This document shows, in pieces, positions 59,788 through 64,000 of a stretch of 64,000 bases of DNA (positions are counted from its first letter, which is position 1; each line of letters starts with the position of its first letter). Under the pieces are notes generated by a model that saw only the letters and a program-made list of their open reading frames with translations, made no database searches and had not been told where the DNA came from. A program made the translations under genes and the position numbers. Source of the DNA: Flavisphingomonas formosensis. GTDB taxonomy: Bacteria > Pseudomonadota > Alphaproteobacteria > Sphingomonadales > Sphingomonadaceae. The stretch covers positions 310,001 to 374,000 of the forward strand of contig NZ_WRPK01000007.1 of NCBI RefSeq assembly GCF_009755815.1, written 5' to 3'.

Positions 59788-61038
59788 TCAGATGCGGATG
59801 CCGTTCCGCGCCGCTTCCCACGTCTGCCGCCAGCGACCTTTGATCGTCGTCAGGCAGAGGACCGCCACGATCGCAAGTCCAGCGAAGATCAGGAAGCCGG
59901 GCGCGAAGCTGCCGGTCAGCTGCTTGGCGAGCCCGAGGCTGGAGGCGAGATAGAAGCCGCCGATGCCACCGGCCATGCCGACCAGCCCGGTCATGACGCC
60001 GATCTCCTTCGCGAAGCGCTGGGGGACCAGCTGGAACACCGCGCCGTTGCCGGCACCGAGCGCCAGCATGGCGACGACAAACAGTCCGAGCGCGCTCTGC
60101 ACGGTCGGCGCGACACTGACGCCGGCCAAAGCGAGGGCTGCGATCACGTAGACGACGCTCAGCGTCTTCACGCCGCCGATCGCGTCGGCCACCGTGCCGC
60201 CGATCGGGCGGACCAGCGACCCGGCGAACACGCAGGCCGCCGTCGCATAGCCCGCCATCACCGTCGTCAGCCCGAACTGATCGGTGAAGTAGATCGGCAG
60301 CGAGGCGGCGAGGCCGACGAAGCCGCCGAACGTGACGCTGTAGAACAGCATCATCCACCAGGCATCGGCCTGCTTCAGCGGCTCCAGATAGGCGGTGATC
60401 CGCTTCGGCGCAGGCGCATTGGGCGCGTCCCTCGCCATAATCAGATAGGTGACGAATACGATCGTGAGGGGGATGCAGGCGAGGCCCAGCACCGCGTTCC
60501 AGCCGAACAGCTTGGCGAGCGTCGGCGCGAAGAGCGAAGCGAGCACGGTGCCCGAATTGCCCATGCCGGCGATCCCCATCGCCTTGCCTTGATGCTCGGC
60601 CGGATACCAGCGGCTGGCGAGCGGCAGGGCGATCGCGAAGGAGGCGCCGGCAAAACCCAGGACTACGCCCAGCACGAGCGTTGCGCCGAAGCTGTTGACG
60701 CCGAGCAGATAGGCCGAAAGCAGCCCGCCGATGACGATCAGCTGGCTGATCGCGCCCGAGCGCTTGGGCCCGATCCGGTCGACAAGCAGCCCGTTGACGA
60801 GGCGCAGCATGGCGCCCGCCAGCGTCGGTACCGCGACCATCAGCCCCTTCTGCGCCGGGGTGAGGTGGAGGGTCTTGGCGATTTCCGGCCCAAGCGGCCC
60901 GAGCAGGACCCAGACCATGAAGGCCAGGTCGAAATAGAGAAAGGCGGCGATCAGTGTCGGGCGGTGGCCTGCACTCCAGAACGCACTCTTATTCGTATCG
61001 TCGGCGACACCGTCGCCTTCCCAGAAGCTGGTAGCCAT
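59788..61038 (-). CDS. narK: Nitrate/nitrite MFS transporter
   Basis: NNP-family major facilitator, 416 aa and 12 helices, importing nitrate and/or exporting nitrite. Helix 1 FLYFDLAFMVWVLLGPLG, the loop LLVDRIGPKRSG, the signature GMGNSGTVLASLFAP in helix 5 and GAGNGAVFQLVPQRF in helix 11 are the family marks. Start 61038; GGGGGGA upstream. Its mRNA leader holds a NasT-type attenuator. Confidence 0.95.
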   Translation of the reverse strand: MATSFWEGDGVADDTNKSAFWSAGHRPTLIAAFLYFDLAFMVWVLLGPLGPEIAKTLHLTPAQKGLMVAVPTLAGAMLRLVNGLLVDRIGPKRSGAISQLIVIGGLLSAYLLGVNSFGATLVLGVVLGFAGASFAIALPLASRWYPAEHQGKAMGIAGMGNSGTVLASLFAPTLAKLFGWNAVLGLACIPLTIVFVTYLIMARDAPNAPAPKRITAYLEPLKQADAWWMMLFYSVTFGGFVGLAASLPIYFTDQFGLTTVMAGYATAACVFAGSLVRPIGGTVADAIGGVKTLSVVYVIAALALAGVSVAPTVQSALGLFVVAMLALGAGNGAVFQLVPQRFAKEIGVMTGLVGMAGGIGGFYLASSLGLAKQLTGSFAPGFLIFAGLAIVAVLCLTTIKGRWRQTWEAARNGIRI

Positions 61039-61074
61039 GTGCGAGTCCCCCCGTATCGATCTGTTCGAGACACG

Positions 61075-61150
61075 AAAAAAGCCGCCTCCGGGCCCCGCGC
61101 TAAACGCGTGGCCGGACAGCGGCTCTGCTGGTTTGGTAGTGGAGTCTACC
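61075..61150 (-). promoter_or_regulatory. NasT-type (ANTAR) leader attenuator before narK
   Basis: On the - strand in order: hairpin P1 GGTAG-ACTCCA-CTACC (61150-61135), three bases, hairpin P2 CAGC-AGAGCC-GCTG (61130-61117), and a G+C-rich terminator (61123-61081) followed by T6 (61080-61075). P2 has a six-base loop with A1 and G4, the ANTAR RNA rule. P1 has A1 but C at 4. P2's 3' arm (GCCGCTG) is also the terminator's 5' arm, so forming P2 prevents termination. The nasT product is encoded 1.3 kb upstream. Confidence 0.78.
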
Positions 61151-61239
61151 CCGACGCTGGAGCGAGACTCGCGGACCGCGCAACATCGCGCGATGGAACT
61201 AGTGTCCGTTACGGGCGCACTTTACGCAAGTGCAAAAAT

Positions 61240-62448
61240 TCAGTGGGCGCCGAAATCTGCGATATAGTCGCCGAGATGATCGGGATCGAACACCCGCCCG
61301 TCGAAAAAGCGGTCCGGGCCCAGCGTCAGCGTGCCCGCATGCGAACCGACCGCGAGCGGTGCAGTCAGCGCGCCTTCCAGCTTCAGGCTGGCGCCCGGCA
61401 TTGGCTGTCCGCTTGCCCCAAGCGCCCGGCGGTAAATGTCGGACCGGAAAACCTCGGCTGCGGCACGTTCGCTCGCGGCGTCGTGCGGCGCGAGGCCCCA
61501 GCGTACGAACTGCGAATAGATCCAGAGAGCCTGGCTCCGCCACGGAAAGCCCGACGCCTCCCGCCCGAACATGATGAAATCGGCGATGGCCAGCGGCGAA
61601 TGCCCCTGCTTCGGGACGATCACCCCGGTTAAAGCCGGGAGCAGAATGTCGGGCGAGCGGCCGACATATTCGGCGCGGGCCAGCAAGCTGGCCAGTTCCG
61701 CTTTGTTGGCGGGATCGTCGCACCAGGCGGCGGAGCGACTGAGCGCGATCAACAGGCGATCGACCGTCATGGCATTGGCCTCCATCCAGTCCTTCCGCAG
61801 CGCCAGGACCTTCTCGACCCCGCGCTGCCAGATGCGGACGCCGGCGAAGACGAATTCGGCGAGGCCCTCGGCCGTCGCGGCCGTATTCCACGGTTCGCCG
61901 GCGATGAAGCCATCGATCTCGTCGGCCTTCAGTGCCTCGGTCATCAGCGATGGTGGGAGGACGCGGAGCGTCACGTCGCGATCGGGGTCGATGCCGGCGA
62001 AGCCCAGCCAGTAACGCAGCATCAGCGCGTGGCTGGAGAAGCGATGGACGACGCCGATGACAGGCTTGCGGCGGTGCAGGCCGATAGCCGCGGCGAAATC
62101 GTGGGCGGTCGCGATCGGATCGTCGATTCGGCGGGTAAGGTCCGGATCGAGCGCCGCCGCGAACGCCGTCGACATGACGAGCGCGTTGCCATTGGTGTTG
62201 AGCTTGAACGGAGTCGACAGCGCGCAGGGATGCTGGCTCAAGCCTAACGTTACGGCGACTGCCAGCGGCGCCAGCATGTGGGCAGCCTGCACCTGCCCGT
62301 AGACGAGTCGGTCGCGCAGCGTCGCCCAGGATTCGGAGCGGACGAGCGTGAGGTCTATACCCTGCTCTGCAGCGAAGCCCTTCTCGCGCGCGGCGATCAG
62401 CGGCGCGCTGTCCGTCAGGGGAACGAAGGCGATCGAAAGCGGTGTCAA
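61240..62448 (-). CDS. nasS: Nitrate/nitrite-sensing protein NasS
   Basis: Cytoplasmic periplasmic-binding-fold protein of 402 aa related to NrtA/CmpA but without a signal peptide. LSIAFVPLTDSAPLIAAREKGF, AAHMLAPLAVAVTLGLSQH and EIDGFIAGEPWNTAA are typical. NasS holds NasT inactive and releases it on binding nitrate or nitrite. It overlaps the nasT stop (62445-62448), and the narK leader begins right after it. Confidence 0.94.
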   Translation of the reverse strand: MTPLSIAFVPLTDSAPLIAAREKGFAAEQGIDLTLVRSESWATLRDRLVYGQVQAAHMLAPLAVAVTLGLSQHPCALSTPFKLNTNGNALVMSTAFAAALDPDLTRRIDDPIATAHDFAAAIGLHRRKPVIGVVHRFSSHALMLRYWLGFAGIDPDRDVTLRVLPPSLMTEALKADEIDGFIAGEPWNTAATAEGLAEFVFAGVRIWQRGVEKVLALRKDWMEANAMTVDRLLIALSRSAAWCDDPANKAELASLLARAEYVGRSPDILLPALTGVIVPKQGHSPLAIADFIMFGREASGFPWRSQALWIYSQFVRWGLAPHDAASERAAAEVFRSDIYRRALGASGQPMPGASLKLEGALTAPLAVGSHAGTLTLGPDRFFDGRVFDPDHLGDYIADFGAH

Positions 62449-63026
62449 GGCTTGCCTCCCAGCAGGCTGCTCGCGGTGATCAGCGCGTCGGCGACCTCGG
62501 CGATGCGACGGCCCTGATTCATCGCGGTCGATCGGAGCAGCGCATAGGCGTCCGGCTCCGTGAGCCCCCGTGTTTCCATCAGGATCGCCTTCGCGCGATC
62601 AATCGTCTTGCGCTCCGCCAGAGCTAACTTGGCTTCCTGAAGCTCGCTCTGCATCCGGGCAAAGGCGTTGAAGCGGCGGATGGCGAGATCCAGCACCGGC
62701 TTCACCCTGTCCTTGCGCAAACCATCGACGACATAGGCCGAGATGCCGGCATCGATCGCCGCGCCGATCATCGCCTCATCCGACTGATCGACGAACATTG
62801 CGATTGGGCGGGCGAGCGCGCGGCTGACGATCAACATTTCCTCGAGGCTGTCGCGGCTCGGGCTACCGAGGTCCATCAACACGACGTCGGGTACCAACCG
62901 CTCAATTCGGGCGACGAACGCGCCGTGCGGAGGCACGAGGTGGATGTCGTCGTAACCGGCATCCCGCAAGCCCTCCTCCAGCACGGAGGCGCGCGCACCA
63001 GTGTCATCGACGATCACGATGCGCAA
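62445..63026 (-). CDS. nasT: ANTAR-domain antiterminator NasT
   Basis: Response-regulator-type RNA-binding protein of 193 aa. The receiver domain starts MRIVIVDDTGARASVLEEGL, with the acceptor-position Asp in VLMDLGSPS. The C-terminal ANTAR three-helix bundle, LAERKTIDRAKAILMETRGL to AYALLRSTAMNQGRRIAEVAD, binds paired hexaloop hairpins and prevents leader termination. First gene of the nitrate operon. Two matching leader structures lie downstream, before narK and before nirB. Confidence 0.95.
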   Translation of the reverse strand: MRIVIVDDTGARASVLEEGLRDAGYDDIHLVPPHGAFVARIERLVPDVVLMDLGSPSRDSLEEMLIVSRALARPIAMFVDQSDEAMIGAAIDAGISAYVVDGLRKDRVKPVLDLAIRRFNAFARMQSELQEAKLALAERKTIDRAKAILMETRGLTEPDAYALLRSTAMNQGRRIAEVADALITASSLLGGKP

Positions 63027-63134
63027 GCTGATGAGATGATTCCTTCGCTAAACCTTAGAAGTGGATAGCAGCGCAGTAAGGGGAACTGCGCAAGCGTTGA
63101 GAATGCCGGCCCTGGAGAAGCAGGTTACCGCGTC

Positions 63135-63167
63135 GAAGGGCTCCTCGCCAGAGGCGAGGAGCCCTTC
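63135..63167. terminator. Perfect 15-bp hairpin
   Basis: GAAGGGCTCCTCGCC-AGA-GGCGAGGAGCCCTTC, a 15-bp perfect stem with a 3-base loop. It lies three bases beyond the end of the recombinase remnant and about 110 bases upstream of nasT. On the - strand it ends the recombinase; the T-run is weak, so it may instead be a strong pause or an insulating hairpin. Confidence 0.6.
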
Positions 63168-63169
63168 CT

Positions 63170-63807
63170 TCAAATTTCGGTATTCTCAGCGAGGGCAAGC
63201 GCGTCCTCAACGTCAATCCCGAGATAGCGTACCGTGTTTTCGATCTTGCTATGCCCGCGAAGGATCTGGACGGCACGAAGGTTGCCGGTAGCCCTATAGA
63301 TGATCGACGCCTTTGTCCGGCGAAGGGAGTGGGTACCATATTCACTTCGCATCAAGCCGACCCCAGCCACCCATTCATCAACAAGGCGGGCATATTGCCG
63401 GGTGCTGAGATGCCCATTGTGATCAACCCGGCTCGGGAAAACGTAATCGTTCACCGTTCCGCCTCGCCGTTCGAGCCATGTCAGCAGACTGGTTCGAGCA
63501 TCGGGCAGCAGCTCGAATTGAACAGGCCGACCTGTTTTCTGCTGCATCACAATCGCGCGCGTTCGGATTTGCCCCCACTGACAACGTCGCCGATCTTCAT
63601 CTGCACCAAATCGCAGCCCCGAAGCTTGCTGTCGATTGCCAGATCGAAGAGCGCTCGATCCCGCAAACGGCGGTGCTGATTGAGGTAAAAGCGGATCTCC
63701 CAGATTTGCTTCGGCTTCAAAGCACGCTTTGCGCCAACGGTTTTTCCCGCATTCCAGACTTGGCGTTTGATAGCGGTGGGCTCTGTTTCAGGCGTCTCCA
63801 TAATCAT
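63170..63807 (-). pseudogene. Tyrosine recombinase (integrase), frameshifted
   Basis: Two overlapping frames make one small tyrosine recombinase of about 212 aa. The N-terminal part (63807 down to about 63555) has LKPKQIWEIRFYLNQHRRLRD and DLAIDSKLRGCDLVQMKIGDVV with the first catalytic Arg. The C-terminal part (63550-63170) has HSLRRTKASIIYRATG, ILRGHSKIENTVRYLG, giving His, Arg, His and the nucleophile Tyr. The frame is lost by one base in the GGGGG run near 63567-63571. All catalytic residues are otherwise present, so it is a recent break or a sequencing slip. The last 190 bases of the window hold no gene I can recognise. Confidence 0.85.
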
Positions 63808-64000
63808 TCTCCAATGGCCAGATTGGCCGTCTGAAACGCTCGCCGATGTAACGCGAAGAAGCAGCCTTTAGGCTTGTACCGATCAGAATGCGCCATCCAA
63901 CGAAACTGCCTAAACGGCGGCTGACGCCATAAGCAGACGTAATTCCGAAGTAGATCGAGCCGTCTGATTGCCCTCGATCGCCAACGAGCCCGCGTTTTTA

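Noticed and set aside
63040-63134. Possible sigma-54 promoter upstream of nasT
   Set aside because: A GGC...TTGCG pair is present on the - strand, but the GG to GC distance is wrong for the -24/-12 consensus.
1-64000. CRISPR arrays, tRNA or rRNA genes
   Set aside because: No regularly spaced direct repeats, cloverleaf-like TTCGANNC blocks in tRNA context, or rRNA signature stretches were seen in reading the window.

Overview
The window is GC-rich DNA (about two thirds G+C by eye) with Sphingomonadaceae character (Sphingomonas, Sphingobium, Rhizorhabdus or a close relative). The evidence is the density of short-chain dehydrogenases (SDRs), SnoaL-like proteins, CaiB-type CoA transferases and a CYP101-like P450, the scattered 'ATCCCAGC..GCTGGGAT' palindromic intergenic elements, and a NasST-controlled nitrate operon. 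The organism assignment is inferred from gene content only.

Layout. (1) 0-13.2 kb: catabolic genes. A + strand run (aldehyde dehydrogenase cut by the left edge, SnoaL-like protein, SDR, P450) meets a translationally coupled - strand operon (SDR, MFS transporter, PQQ dehydrogenase lipoprotein, acyl-CoA ligase). A flavoprotein dehydrogenase and a GntR/FCD regulator then diverge, followed by a MaoC-type hydratase. (2) 14-32.5 kb: a CoA-thioester catabolic island of seven or eight transcription units. It holds two enoyl-CoA hydratases, an acyl-CoA ligase, an acyl-CoA dehydrogenase paired with an APH-type kinase, a double CaiB CoA transferase, a DUF35/Ltp-type aldolase pair, a thiolase, an alpha/beta hydrolase and many SDRs. 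The palindrome TTGCATGCAA, exact or one base off, lies just upstream of nearly every unit. This points to one regulon, most simply under the GntR/FCD protein at 11599. The gene set suggests side-chain and ring degradation of an alicyclic, isoprenoid or steroid-like acid by beta-oxidation plus retro-aldol cleavage. The substrate cannot be read from sequence. (3) 32.5-39.4 kb: a scar region with an IS91-type transposase remnant, an unrecognised winged-helix gene, a D-aminoacylase-like hydrolase, a sulfurtransferase and two IS3-family remnants. One of these has cut an ECF sigma factor gene (ECF41-like) down to its first 41 codons. (4) 39.3-41.2 kb: the orphaned targets of that sigma factor (membrane protein, epimerase, carboxymuconolactone-decarboxylase-like protein), with two divergent ECF41-type promoters still intact. 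(5) 41.3-50 kb: a LysR-linked SDR/monooxygenase/VOC operon, a small monooxygenase, a lone receiver protein, and a TetR-linked amidase/quinone oxidoreductase pair with a duplicated palindromic operator. (6) 50.4-51.6 kb: a VWA lipoprotein. (7) 52-63 kb: a full assimilatory nitrate/nitrite operon on the - strand (nasT-nasS-narK-porin-nirB-nirD-nasA-cobA). Two leader attenuators, before narK and before nirB, each have a hexaloop hairpin overlapping the terminator, as expected for the ANTAR protein NasT. (8) 63.2-63.8 kb: a frameshifted tyrosine recombinase.

Most - strand catabolic operons use 4-bp ATGA/GTGA stop-start overlaps, so translational coupling is common here. No rRNA, tRNA or CRISPR array was seen.
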